A stretch of 64,000 nt of DNA, from assembly GCA_038373885.1 (NCBI GenBank), contig JAWZYV010013550.1, forward strand, positions 248,001-312,000, written 5' to 3'. This stretch comes from Cheiracanthium punctorium (taxonomy: Eukaryota > Arthropoda > Arachnida > Araneae > Cheiracanthiidae). Within the stretch, counting starts at the first letter, position 1. The number at the start of each line of letters is the position of its first letter. The notes beneath the pieces were generated by a model, which worked only from the letters and a program-made list of their open reading frames with translations, searched no databases and had not been told where the DNA came from. Below are positions 27,266 through 37,957 of the stretch, in pieces. The position numbers were made by a program, and so were the translations under genes.

Positions 27266-28190
27266 TATGAGACCACTATGAAAAGAATTTTTAGTTTTAA
27301 AAATTGTATGGCTACATTATTTTTTGAACAATGAATTCATAGAGTATGCACCCAGTTTGCTGCAAGAATTTTTAATTTTTATTGCTAAAAGAATATAAAT
27401 ACAAAACTATTAAAAAATAGTAATAATGGAACTCTGTAAAATAGAATTATGCTATATTCCTAGCTTTTGTTTTATGAGTGTTATAGGGCAGACATTCTAA
27501 TTTTTTTTATTTGTGAGTATTTTTCCATTGGCGGCTCGTGCATAGGGACTGCAGCACCCCTAGATTTTACCAAATATTATCAATAACTACAAATATATAT
27601 TTCTTTTCTTTTATCCTTTTCTAATATTTGTACCTTACTTACAAGGTCATTAAGCCTGAAGTGAGTAACTATTATGTCGCAAAAACAAAAATCTCTTTAA
27701 AAATCTGGAAAATACACTGAAAGTGTATGAGCTGAACTGTCTGCAATACAGCATCCATAAGACTGCGTTTTTGTACTCTGCGGCTGCACGAAGAACAAAG
27801 TCCTGCTGAGATAGGTGGAAAACGTGGTGAGGCACTGTAAAATATGCAGTTACGATTTTCAGCCAGGTAACGTTACTGTAATAATTTAGTGGGTAAAAGC
27901 AATGCAGGGCCTAATTAAAACGATTTGGCACTGAGGCCTGGCGTGTTTTCGGCATGTGTAAACATTTCACTTTTAAAACTGTCCATTTTTAAAGGATGGG
28001 AAAGGGATTATTCTTTTTTAAAGGATGGGAAAGTTACATTAAAATGAGTGAAAAATTCACCTTTTTACTTTCCGAAATGTTAAATGTTAGAAAAGTATTG
28101 TAATCATGAAAAAATTCGACTTCGAGATTTTGGTGTATTTGCACGTTTCGAGGTCTTCTGAATTCATTGATGCTATTTTTACGAGATGTG
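27266..28190. other. No gene seen; possible hAT left end
   Basis: CATTGGCGGCTCGTG at 27529 resembles a hAT end (CAGTGGCGG type), but no partner end or TSD was found. Frames are short and without domains. Confidence 0.35.
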
Positions 28191-28230
28191 TGTGTGTTTG
28201 CGTTTATGTGAGTGAACACGACAACTCCTA

Positions 28231-28570
28231 AACGGGGCATTCGATTGAGCTCAAATTGGGCATATATGTTATAATCCATCGTCGCAAGACCAGTATTGAT
28301 TTTGCTGTGTATAGGACTTATAGTTTTCCTACAGGCTACGACAATATTTATTTTACATCATGGCCTATGGAGAGGATTCTTGAAAGTGTGCTAGCGTAAA
28401 CGGTACATTGGATTGCGCTCAAATTAGGTATATATATGTTATAAACCACCATCGTAAGACCGGTATTCATTTTGATGTGTATAGGACATAGTTTTTCTAC
28501 AGGGCTACGACAAGATTTCTTTTACATTATGGCATATCTGGAGAAATTCTTGAAAGTGAGCTAGCGTTTA
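28231..28570 (+). repeat. Tandem duplication, about 167-bp unit, two copies
   Basis: The block beginning AAACGGGGCATTCGATTG recurs at 28398 as AAACGGTACATTGGATTG, both followed by the TATATGTTATAA and GCTACGACAA strings. Confidence 0.8.
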
Positions 28571-29206
28571 TTTAAGTGCTTGGTAATGATCTTAATTGTA
28601 AGTGTTCGGAAAGTTGAGTGGAGTCACTCCAGATTTTTCAAAGATGCATTCATTGAGCTTAGTAGTAATCAGGCCATTAGAAATAGAGATTGCAATTTTA
28701 TCACATTTAGAATTTAGTGCTAGTGCTAAAATTTTACTTATTATGTTTATACCTCCCTTTTGCAGATAGCCCTAGTGTGCTTAGCCTTGACAACAATAAA
28801 AATTGAATAAATAAATAAAAATAAAGTAATATAGTATGATTTGTTTACTGTTTTGAAAAAAAAATGAATGATTTTGAAAAAGGACTCATACTATTTAAAT
28901 TTTATGTGAAAATGAATGGAATTATCTATATAAACAATTATCTTTGACACGTAAAATAACATTTGCTCAACATTATTTATTAGTTTTTGACCAGTATTTA
29001 TAAAGCATTATGCTACAAATAATACAATGTTATCCACAATTTTTATTTTTATTTTTTATGCACATCACTATTAAAAATACTATTTTTCGTAAGCTGTACC
29101 CCTTATAACTGCAGCTACGAGACATCACTGCACTTTTCATGATTTTTCTGGGAAACTACATACTGAATTTTTTTTTAAAATATTTTTCCTGTCATAGGTA
29201 AGTCTA
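28571..29206. other. No gene recognised
   Basis: AT-rich, with AATAAATAAATAAAA near 28805. No inverted ends or frames of note. Confidence 0.5.
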
Positions 29207-29209
29207 ATA

Positions 29210-29723
29210 GGGCTATCACACTGAGAAAAATCCGACCAACTTTCCTTGCAAATCAAGTTTCCGGCCGATTTTCTCCGCCGTTACCTTGACGACCGCGAAC
29301 TCCAACTTTTTCCTTTCCGAAGGAAAAAATCCGAGTCGGACGAAATTTCGGCCAATCAGAGAACTTCTTCCTGCTACGTCATAAGCAATTTCGAGCAATG
29401 GCGACTATGTCCGAGCTTGGCAGCTTGGCTCGATGTCAGAATCACGTGTAAATAAAATTATGGCCGCGTTCAAGTGGACTTTGGAATTAGAGATATCTGC
29501 CCATCCGATGCTGCCGAAATTGCTGACGATCCGATGTAAATATACCAACGCACGATAAGTAAAATAAGAACCTGCAAGCCAAATCAGCGATGCGATGACT
29601 ATTTGGCGTCGGAGAGAGTTTGTTTACTTTTGCAACCTTTAAAGATAACCACGCCTTCAAGTCCGTCGAAAAAGTTGGTCCAGCGCGAAATTGCTCGGAT
29701 TTTCCCTTTAGTGTGATAAGGCC
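29210..29723. mobile_element. Short inverted-repeat DNA transposon (MITE)
   Basis: The ends GGGCTATCACACT and GGCCTTATCACACT (inverted) are alike, and both lead into AAAATCCGA. A 3-bp ATA repeat lies at 29207-29209 and 29724-29726. The 514-bp interior is richer in GC than its surroundings. A 3-bp TSD may point to PIF/Harbinger. Confidence 0.65.
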
Positions 29724-29794
29724 ATAAATGAAGTTGCAGTTTTATTTGTGTCATAAAGCATATTTTCGTCTTGCCTTTTTTAAAGAATCACCTT

Positions 29795-29945
29795 CACCAA
29801 GGGAAAAGCCTTACATTTGTGATGTGTGTGTGTCAAAAAGCATTTACTCAAGGGAATAGTCTGAGTAATCGTCTACACATTCACCTGGATGGATACACTG
29901 TGTCTGCAGTATGTCTCAGAAAACATCAGGGTCCACCGATTTAAA
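29795..29945 (+). pseudogene. Isolated zinc-finger exon relic
   Basis: After a possible acceptor (CTTTTTTAAAG) the plus strand reads GKALHL in one frame and EKPYICDVC in another. A GT-repeat expansion breaks the frame, then CQKAFTQGNSLSNRLHIH is readable. It is a single finger with decayed flanks, orphaned from any array. Confidence 0.7.
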
Positions 29946-30096
29946 TCTCCTTGATTTAAATTAAAATTTAAACCACTTGATTTTTTATCACTTCTTTAAA
30001 TCAATCCCCCCCCCGCCCCATTTTTGTGTGGGTGTAAAAATTAAAACTTTTTTATTACATAGAAATATTTAAATATTAGTTCAAAAATACACTTAA

Positions 30097-30580
30097 CCCT
30101 TTGAGGCGCAACCCTTTCCCAATGCTGAAAAAAGGACAGCCGTTGCCATCGCTCGACTTAACTACCAGCAAGATGGTGGACGATCGAAACGTTTATCGCG
30201 TGCCACAGATCTGGAGACCCTTTTTTGAAGCAGCTGCAAAGTCAAAAAAGGGTCTCCAGATCTGTGGCACGCGATGAACGTTTCGATCGTCCACCATCTT
30301 GCTGGTAGTTAAGTCGAGCGATGGCAACGGTTGCCCTTTTTTCAGCATTGGGCAATCTATTCAGCTGTTCTCGCATTCTTCCATTCTTCAGTAGATGTCA
30401 GTGCTGTTACAAAAAATCGTGAGTATTTTTTTACGGGAAATGACGTGCTAAAAAAATAAAGGATGCTCGTGCAGCTATGTCATCCGCAACTATTTTTATA
30501 GAAATCCAATCTATTCTTCGTGACTGGCAACAGTCAAAACTGTTCGGTGTTCCCAGAGCGGGAACACTGCGCATTAAGGG
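30097..30580. mobile_element. piggyBac-like MITE family P, copy 2
   Basis: Flanked by TTAA at 30093-30096 and 30581-30584, with ends CCCTTTGAGGCGCA and CCCTTAATGCGCA (inverted). A near-perfect palindrome occupies 30112-30350, with ~110-bp arms meeting near 30233, followed by ~230 bp shared with copy 1. 484 bp, non-coding. Confidence 0.85.
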
Positions 30581-30828
30581 TTAAATGATAGAAATAGGCA
30601 CTGAAAGTTTCGTCTCTCCATTCTCGAATCCAAATGAGTCACGAGAGAAAAAAAAAATTGTATTTATTTTTACTGTGAAATTAAAGCTGGATGGAAAAAA
30701 ATACGCAGTTTAATGAGAGATTAAAAAAAAAATAATCCTAGGTGGTGTTTTGTGTGTGTGTGTATGTTCAATGGGTTTTCAAAGCATGAAATGAAATGAA
30801 AACTTTTACAAAAATTTCGACTTAAAAT

Positions 30829-31102
30829 CCGTGGCGCACACAAGGGAAGGGTCCAAAGAGTCTGGACCCCACTCCACAGAGCTATCCGTTTTGCTTAGTT
30901 AAATCATGTAATTTTTCACATTTAAATATGTTAAGAGACTTAATCAAATTCTTGTTTTTAATAGTTAAGATAACTAAATAGAAACACAGTAAAAGGGGGC
31001 ACGATAAAAAAAAAAAAAAACCCTCTTTTTTTATCGTGGTGCTTGGTGTCAAATCTTTATGAGCTGGAACCGCACCAATAGAAAGTCCTCTGTGTGCCAC
31101 TG
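30829..31102. mobile_element. hAT-like MITE
   Basis: Ends CCGTGGCGCACACA and CAGTGGCACACAGA (inverted) are similar. An 8-bp TSD is nearly exact: CTTAAAAT at 30821-30828 and CTTAAAAG at 31103-31110. 274 bp, non-coding. Confidence 0.7.
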
Positions 31103-31279
31103 CTTAAAAGGGAATTACATTCTAATTTTGGAGAAAATTTTGTAATAGGATTTAGGTCCGGATTGAAATGAAACGCGAACAATCCTTTCCGAAACGCATG
31201 CTTTCCCACCCCAGAGTTCGATCACTTTGTCAAACCGGTATTCAAATGAAGCGCGATCTTATTTGATTTGAAGGACTTT

Positions 31280-32240
31280 ATCACCGATATACGATGACAT
31301 GAGATATCAACCCCCAGGTGGCGCCATCTTTTTTCTCAAAAGTATAAAAATAATCTCATAATTTGTAGTGATCAGATTTTTTTTTTTTTTAATCATTAAA
31401 CATATATGCTTGCCTAACAGTTCAAAATTGCTTTTTAGCATTTATTCTAAAATATATGTTTCATCTTATGAGGAAAATACTTAATTTGGAGAAATTAAAA
31501 CGAAAAAATACAGCAAAATGAAAAAAAAAAGATATTAGAATAAAATTTGTATAACTTTGAAAAATTAAAATAAATAAATAAATATGTATAAAATTCATTT
31601 ACACTTTAAAAGATTTTTAATTAAAATTACCCACAAAAACTGAAGTGTTCCTTTTTTCCGAATGAATGATAGTAAGAAAATTCTTACGTTTCTTTTACAT
31701 TTGTCTTTTAATTTTCATAGTAGTAGTTATTCAATGTGTGCAATTTTCATTTAAAAACTTTTAAAATTTAAGTACATACATGTTTACATTAATGTTCCAA
31801 AATTATATTTAATAAAAATTTATATTGATGTGATTTTCTCTTTTTCATTAAATTAAGCATTTTTCATAAGATTAAATCTCATATTTTAAACGTTATCAAA
31901 TAGCATATGATAAAAAGCATTTTAACCAGTTTAGACAAGCATATATTTTTAATTACATGACAAAAAAAAAAAAAAAGTTTTATTTGGCTTGCGTGCTGGC
32001 GCTAGCTCGAACTCGTTTCAGCTGAATCTTTTCTTGTAAAACTTTAAGATAATAAAAAGTTTCGCGAACTACTAAGAATCTTTGGCTAAGCTTACATATA
32101 CATCCTACATTTTTTGGCGATAAAAGGAGTTTTGTGGTAACCCTAACGAGTTGGGTTATCGACATTGCAGGGACGCTATTTATAGTAATCCCTGCCGGCG
32201 AGCCAATGAGAGAGCGCCAGGCCTGCACTGTTTGCCGAGA
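31280..32240. other. No gene seen inside the Harbinger-like shell
   Basis: AT-rich, with T-run and A-run near 31378 and 31962. A minus frame at 31980-32228 has no recognisable domain. Confidence 0.45.
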
Positions 32241-32702
32241 GCACGTGCAAGTGTTACGAATTTTCGGGGTAACCCGCTGTTCTGGGGCTTAAAATAGTTC
32301 AAAATTCATATTCTACGCTTCAAATAGTTAAATTTTGCTTTTTGTTGCTTCAAAATCGGTTAACTAGAACCGCAGATACAGAGATTTCGGTTTCCCCTTT
32401 ATTTTTCTATGGGGTTTCTAGAAATCCCGAGAAATATTGGTCGTAGGCCTTCGGTAACTTCACTTTTGGGGACTTATTTCTGGCGCCAAATTTGGTGATA
32501 TTTCTCCAAAAGCCGCCAAGCGTGGCGACATTTTGGTCATTTGGCGCAACTTTCCCAATGGGGCCTGAAAGTTGGTTTTCCTGCATTAAAAACGCATAAT
32601 AAACTAATATTTCTCTTCTATGACGTAATCAAAGTTCCCGCCTTTTGTGGAATCTCCGAGAAATAGAATTTTCTGGAAGCTTCTTGTACCTTCTGCGTCG
32701 TC

Positions 32703-32740
32703 TATAAATAGAAGCACTTCAGAAGCCCCAGTTCAGTGTG
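32703..32740 (+). promoter_or_regulatory. TATA plus initiator of LTR copy L3
   Basis: TATAAATA at 32703 and TTCAGTGTG with its A at 32735, 32 bases apart. The same spacing and flanks occur in L4. Confidence 0.6.
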
Positions 32741-33059
32741 TGGAGTGAGATCTCCAGTCGAGAGCTGATAGAGCTGCCGATGTGTACGGCGCTTTGCTCT
32801 GTGATAGAAGCGGTGTTTTTCCGCTTGCTTTTCGAAGCTGTTTTTAAAGTGCTGTGTGTAAATTCTTGATTGCTGTGTCCTGAGGGACTATTAGTGTTAT
32901 CCCTCGAATATTTCCATTGAATTTTTACCTGTAGATGTGTTTTATTTTATGTGAGAAATACAGCATTTGTTAGAGCTTCTGATCTAAGCAGACTGTTAAA
33001 AGCACTTTATTGTTTCATTGTGCTTGTGAATTTTGTAAAGCTGATTGCACTGCAAATCT

Positions 33060-33420
33060 TTGTACACATTTTAGAACACTTTTTGGAACACTTATTTTGT
33101 CCCCTTTTTGAGAACACTTTTAAAAGCACATTTCAGAGCACTTTTCGGAACTCATTTCAGAACACTTTTTGGAACACATTTCGGAACACTTATTTGTCCC
33201 CTTTTTGAGAACACTTTATGGGAACACATTGTAGAACACTTTTTGGAACCCCTTTCAAAGCACTTTTTGGAACACTTATTTTGTCCCCTTTTTGAGAACA
33301 CTTTTTGGAACACATTTGAGAACACTGTTTGGAACTTATTTCAGAATACTTTTTAGGACACTTATTTTGTCATCCTTTTTAGCACACTTTAAGGAATGCT
33401 TTTAGGGTTACATTTGAGAA
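33060..33420 (+). repeat. Minisatellite of GAACACTTTTTG-type units
   Basis: Irregular units of about 16-20 bases with GAACAC-TTT and a recurring TTATTTTGTCCCCTTTTTGAG spacer. Translated frames here are repeats, not genes. Confidence 0.85.
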
Positions 33421-33821
33421 CACTTTCTAAAAAGTAAGAACAGGTGCTGGGGCGACGTCATCAAAGGGCGTGACCGGAAGTGATGTAAGGGGCAGAGTTG
33501 AGTTGTTTCCCTCCTGGATGATTGAGCTTTTGCCACATTTGGAATCTGCTATGTTTCGATTGGGACAGCTTTTAATTTATTTTAGTTATTTTATTTAATT
33601 AATTAATTTTAGTGCTGCCATTTCCTATTGAATTTTTAGTGCTGCAATCTGGTGTTATGTTTAGGAACTACGCTTTTAGTTTTGGAATTGAACTTAGAAT
33701 TTGGAACTGATTTTAATGAATTATTTAATTAATTTTAGTTAATTACTATAATTTAGTGCTGCCATTTGTTAATGAATTTTAGAATTAATTTGTGGACTTG
33801 GATTTTATTTTTTCTCCTTTA

Positions 33822-33892
33822 CCGGCAGCGGGATTCGAACCCCGGATCTCCCGATCTCGAGGCCGATGCTATACCGTTCAGGCTACTCGCTC
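33822..33892 (-). repeat. tRNA-like SINE head
   Basis: On the minus strand GAGCGAGTAGCCTGAACGG gives an A-box-like start and GGGGTTCGAATCCC a perfect B box. The anticodon arm does not pair well, so it is probably a SINE head and not a working tRNA gene. Confidence 0.55.
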
Positions 33893-33939
33893 ATAAAAAT
33901 ACCGTTGTAACAAAGAAAGCAATGATTTCACCAGTGTTC

Positions 33940-34170
33940 CCAATCTGTTTTCAAATGTGCTCCTAATATGTGTTCCTAATCTGTTCTTAAGGTGTTCCCA
34001 ATCTGTTCTCAAATGTGTTCCTAAGTTTAGATTAACAAATATCCTAAGCATAACACTTTCGGAACACTTCCTTTATAACGGATCACATTCGGAACGCATT
34101 TCAGAATACTTTTAGGTAACTGGAACACTTTTTTTTCAATAAATGTGTTCCAAATGTGTTCCCAATGTGT
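33940..34170 (-). repeat. Inverted partner of the GAACAC minisatellite
   Basis: Units of the type AATGTGTTCC, the reverse complement of GGAACACATT at 33060-33420, run from 33950 to 34165 with a central part back in the first orientation. Confidence 0.7.
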
Positions 34171-34419
34171 GCTGTGAATTTGCAGTGTGTACGACGAAGT
34201 TCTAGAAGCAATAAAGTTTGTGTTCCATCCTGACAAGTGACATTTTACTAGAACTTTCTACACCAACTGGACTTTAGAACGACGAACCCAGGAAAGAAGC
34301 AGAGTATTCTGCAACATAAGCCTCCTGTCATTTCCGATTCTGTCTCACAGGTAGTAAGGTGGCCAAATTTTATTGCGATTGTATTCAGGTATTGTGATTT
34401 TCTGCTATTTTTTGGAGGG

Positions 34420-34566
34420 GGGAGGGTTAATGTAAAGGATTTAATTCTTTTAAGTATGGCCTCGAAGGACGTACGTAATTATCAGTGTGGTTGAGAAATT
34501 TCAGGGAAATTTAACTTTGAAGTTGTCTGTTAATAAACCCACGTGCGGAAAGACGAGGATAGAAAA
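34420..34566 (+). repeat. Direct duplicate flanking the Tc1 fragment (left)
   Basis: Matches 35060-35222 in direct orientation from TAATGTAAAGGATTTAATTC through CCCACGTGCGGAAAGA, with small indels. Confidence 0.8.
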
Positions 34567-34570
34567 AATA

Positions 34571-35040
34571 CACTACCCGACATTGAAAATGCAACGCCCA
34601 TAAGGAGTGGCCAGAAAGTGTTGGAACTCGGCAAGCAGAGAGAGACAGCAGAGAATAATAAGTGATCTTTCTAGAGCAGCGTCGTCTTAGTAGGTTGTTG
34701 GACCACCGTGGACGGCGATACACGAAGCAGCACGTCTAGGTACTGAGTCAATGAGAGTTCGGATGGCGTCCTGAGGAATGTTTCTCCATTCCCTGTCAAC
34801 CATTTGCCACAGTTCGTCTTCTGAACGGGCTAGCGGCAGGGTCTGCAAATGGTGTCCAATCACATCCCAAGTGTGTTCGATTGGCGACAGATCAGGAGAG
34901 TACGGTGGCCAGGGAAGCGCCTGTACACCTTCTAGAACACGTTGCCTGATGCGAGCAGTGTACGGTCGAGCGTTACCCTGCTAATACAGGGTGTTGGGAA
35001 CCGTTTGAAGATAGGGGAGTGTCGCCAGCCGCAGCACATC
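34571..35040 (-). pseudogene. Dead Tc1/mariner transposase fragment
   Basis: On the minus strand, about 115 residues of the C-terminal catalytic region are readable, ending in a stop at 34687-34689. The PPYSPDLSPIEHTWDVIG block holds the final acidic residue of the DDE triad. Upstream, the usual QQDNA block reads stop-Q-G-N-A, so a Gln codon became a stop and the second catalytic Asp became Gly. The left edge, CACTACCCGACATTGAAAAT near 34571, is a probable terminal repeat after TA. The 5' half is missing. Tc1 transposases cut and paste the element at TA sites; this copy cannot. Confidence 0.8.
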
Positions 35041-35059
35041 ATCCACATAGGGGGTGGGG

Positions 35060-35222
35060 GGGGGTAATGTAAAGGATTTAATTCTTTTAAGTATGGCCTC
35101 CAAGGACGCACGTAATTAAGCGAGTGTCAGCAGTGTGGTTGAGAAATTTCATGGAATTGAGGGAAATTGAACGTTGAAGTTGTCTGATAATAAACCCACG
35201 TGCGGAAAGAAGGGGTTAGAAA
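35060..35222 (+). repeat. Direct duplicate flanking the Tc1 fragment (right)
   Basis: Second copy of 34420-34566. Frames that follow (35174-35502) contain no domain I can name. Confidence 0.8.
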
Positions 35223-35442
35223 ATATAATATTTGTAATGAGTTATTTGCTAGTAAATCAGGAGCTGTTCATGGATTTTTTGAGGGAGAGGAGGTTATTGA
35301 AAAGGGATACGATTTGCACAAAGTGCAGCGGAGATACGAGATTAATTCGGATGGATTTTCGTGGACGCATATGCAGGGGGGAAAATCTATTATTTTTAAT
35401 ATTTGGATAGACGGAATAATATTCCAGTGTTTGACGCAAACC

Positions 35443-35560
35443 CTTTTATCACACACTGTGGAGTGTCACGTGAAGCAGGCTCCTCGTGCCTCACTCCGGT
35501 AACTATGCAAAGCTTACACAGGCGAATGGCTTCACAAAACCTTTAGCCTTTTTCTAAATT
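35443..35560 (+). repeat. Interspersed repeat R (copy 2)
   Basis: Inverse match of 16150-16310, including GTGTCACGTGAAGCAGGC and GGCGAATGGCTTCA. Confidence 0.6.
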
Positions 35561-36346
35561 TTTGCTAAATTCTGTTTAGATTCTTAACCATAAATTGTTT
35601 TGGAAACGCGATTTGCGTCCATTTTTTGATTGGGAAACATGTTCTGAAACGCGATTTCAAAGCTTTCTTTTTCTTTTTTCCGCCGTTGAAAACGGCATTT
35701 TTGACACCAAAAAGAGTCGATAGAAATCAAGGTACGATGTATATTGAAGGTGCGCCCAATCTTTAATAGAACTCCTGATTACTGAAATTAACTCGTATTT
35801 CCTCGTAATTTAAGATAACCCGAAATCAAGCTTCTAAGCCTTTCTCGACCTACAGCCTAAAGATGGCGGGAAAATGTTCAAATAGCAAACGATCGTGGGA
35901 AAGTTCGCGGTGTCACATGATCAAAAAGCGTTTCAGGGGTTACGTTTGAATAAGAAACATTACTTTCATTGGAAATTTTCGCCCCTCGCAAGGGAAAACG
36001 TTCGAATCTCGCCCTTAAACTTCGAAAAACACGAATATACGACTTTTGAGACTTCGAGTGATCGCAAGTTCATTGAATTTAAATAGTTTGATTGGGGAAA
36101 ATTTAACATTCAGTACCTGCTGAGACAGAACATTTTAGTTTGTTATCTGTAGAGGTGGGAATTTCAGAAAAAGTAGGAAGATACTGCGATGCCTGTATCA
36201 AAGTAGTGAAGTTGATGTGAATCTTGACAGAAAAAGTTATCTATGTAACATGCCTGCTTATTTTTTTTTTTCTTTTTGTAGGTAACTGCTTGAAAGAGCG
36301 TTCGTTTTAGTGGGCTTTGAATTTTGCAGATTTGGTTTGGCTGCAC

Positions 36347-36462
36347 AGCGCCGCACAGCCGGCTGTGTCAAAAATTTTCTGTAGCACGTAGTGGGCGATT
36401 CGACGCACCACCATCTTACTGGTAGTTAAATCGTGCGATGGCATTGGCTGCGCTTCAAAGGG
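36347..36462 (-). mobile_element. Half copy of piggyBac-like MITE family P
   Basis: Shares the GCCGCACAGCCGGCTGTGTCA, CCACCATCTTACTGGTAG and CTTCAAAGGG blocks and ends at TTAA (36463-36466). Diverged single arm. Confidence 0.65.
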
Positions 36463-36664
36463 TTAAAGCTGGTCTTGAGTGATTGATAAAAATTTAGAGA
36501 GAGAATTTATCTGGCATAATAATCTGAAGAACAGTTTTATTTAAAGAAATTTCCTTGATCTTGTGAAGGATCTTTCTGGAGCTGTTGCCGAAGCAAACTT
36601 GTGTAATATTTTTCAGAGATTAATAAAATTATTTTTTACTCTAGTTATGTGTGGTCCGTTTAAT

Positions 36665-37320
36665 TATTTATACTAGTCATTTCGAACGGTCTGCGCATGG
36701 ACTTGGAATGTATAGGGTCGCGCATCTCTGGTTACGTCAGCGATGACGGCTTCCGGTTTCTTCTGCCAAGTGCAGAGGCAGATTAAGTATCGAGAGCGCC
36801 CTAGGCTAGCACCTCATTGGCACCACCCCCCTTTGGTGGGCGCCAATGAGGTGCTAGTTTCCTTAAGGATAATCCAACAATGACCGAGTGGAACATGGTA
36901 ATTCAAGATGGAGGAAAGTAGAAATCGGACTGTGATTTCGAAATGATTCTCTTGATGAGAACCAAGTCCGGACTTTGTAGAAGACGAGGGGAGGAAAAGA
37001 TAGCGAGTCCAAATGGGTTAAGTTTCTGCAATACATACTGGTGACTAATTCAATAGTCACTGTATTGCAGAAACTATGAAACATTCGGCCACCATCCTGA
37101 CCTAAAGAGTCACTTCCAGCTTAACGACCAATCCACATTTGGATCTCATCAGGAGAATCATTCACAAATGATCACTGTCCGATTTCAACTTTCTTTCATT
37201 TTGAATTTTCATCTTCTACCCGGCAAAAAAAAACCAGAAACAGTCATTGCTGACGTAACTAGACATGCGCATCCCCATAAGTTTACGCGCATCTTGACAC
37301 TCTCCGCTGCAGCGAAAACA
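36665..37320. repeat. Foldback (long inverted repeat) element
   Basis: The left arm (36665-37042) is inverse to the right arm (37060-37320). Landmarks are GGTTACGTCAG against CTGACGTAACT, and GAAATCGGACTGTGAT against ATCACTGTCCGATTTC. The centre carries a hairpin, GTTTCTGCAATAC with GTATTGCAGAAAC. A second hairpin lies in the left arm at 36808-36858. Only the right arm recurs at 42144-42450. Confidence 0.7.
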
Positions 37321-37379
37321 TTTTCCTCTAAAAATCTATAAATGTGCTGGTTGTATTAATAAATACAAAAATGCTTGAA

Positions 37380-37689
37380 AAACAAAGCTTTATTGTATCG
37401 CATTACACAGACATCAAAGTTACAATACAAAAGATCGAAGATACTAGAGACTGACTGCAGACATGAAACTAGAGGAGGAATTTCTCTAAGGCAATTAGAA
37501 TATCAATTACAATGAAATGCATGTTCTGACTGTATTAAAAATTTGGTACCCTTAATATTTTACAGGCCAATGTTCCCAATTGGGAACATCAAATTAAATG
37601 CTTATTGAAAAATTAAATTTTATCAATATTGACTGGAAAAACTTAGCAGATAAAGTTAAAAGATGACTTGATTTTTGCTGTGTGAGTAA
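37380..37689 (-). other. 3' untranslated region of the 37958-39301 ZNF gene
   Basis: The minus-strand AATAAA (37389-37394) and its ~250-bp upstream sequence recur at 47340-47632 behind the other long ZNF gene, in the same relative position. That conservation supports a true 3' end. Confidence 0.55.
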
Positions 37690-37957
37690 ATTGTTTCTAA
37701 CATACATCACAAGCGTAAAGTTTCTCTGCAGTGTGAATGCGAAGATGTTCATTTAAATCACTCTTTTGAGTGAATGCTTTCTGACACGCGCTGCAAACAT
37801 AAGGCTTCTCCCCAGTATGATTCCTGAGGGGACGATTGAAAGAATATTTCTGCGAGAATGCTTTTCGACACACTTCACAAACATAAGGCTTCTCTCACAT
37901 GTGACTGCGAAAGTGTTCACTCAAGGCTGACTTGGGAGCAAACACTTCCAGACACTT
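37690..37957 (-). pseudogene. Decayed C-terminal fingers of the 37958 gene
   Basis: Three finger positions continue in frame past the TAA stop, with another stop inside the linker near 37890 ([20 protein letters not shown]) and a last one after CDVC. Confidence 0.7.

Larger units (their letters stand above)
32252..34316 (+). mobile_element. LTR-like element, family L (copy L3)
   Basis: It starts TGTTACGAATTTTCG, matches copy L4 closely over the first 500 bases, and ends GCAACA after a polyadenylation-like CAATAAAG near 34209, matching the end of L2. TG...CA ends, TATA box, initiator and polyA signal are in LTR order. It is longer than L2 because of minisatellite arrays and a SINE inside. No TSD found. 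Confidence 0.55.
31155..36014. mobile_element. Decayed PIF/Harbinger-like element hosting insertions
   Basis: The left ~130 bases resemble 22192-22320, and 35780-36014 resemble the right part of that element (GTGTCAC-TGATC and CGTTTGAATA blocks). TTA lies at both edges (31152-31154 and 36015-36017). Inside are LTR copy L3, a Tc1 fragment and repeat R. Ends are diverged, so the pairing is inferred. Confidence 0.5.

Noticed and set aside
33108..33356. Open frames over the GAACAC minisatellite
   Set aside because: The translation only mirrors the repeat period (RTLFGTHF-like units).
33822..33892. Functional tRNA gene on the minus strand
   Set aside because: The B box is perfect, but the anticodon stem does not pair and no clear anticodon loop results. 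A SINE head inside an LTR is more likely.
35174..35502. Frames with a finger-like CNELFASKSG string
   Set aside because: Only a weak resemblance to a C2H2 finger, no His pair with correct spacing, and the start lies in a duplicated repeat.
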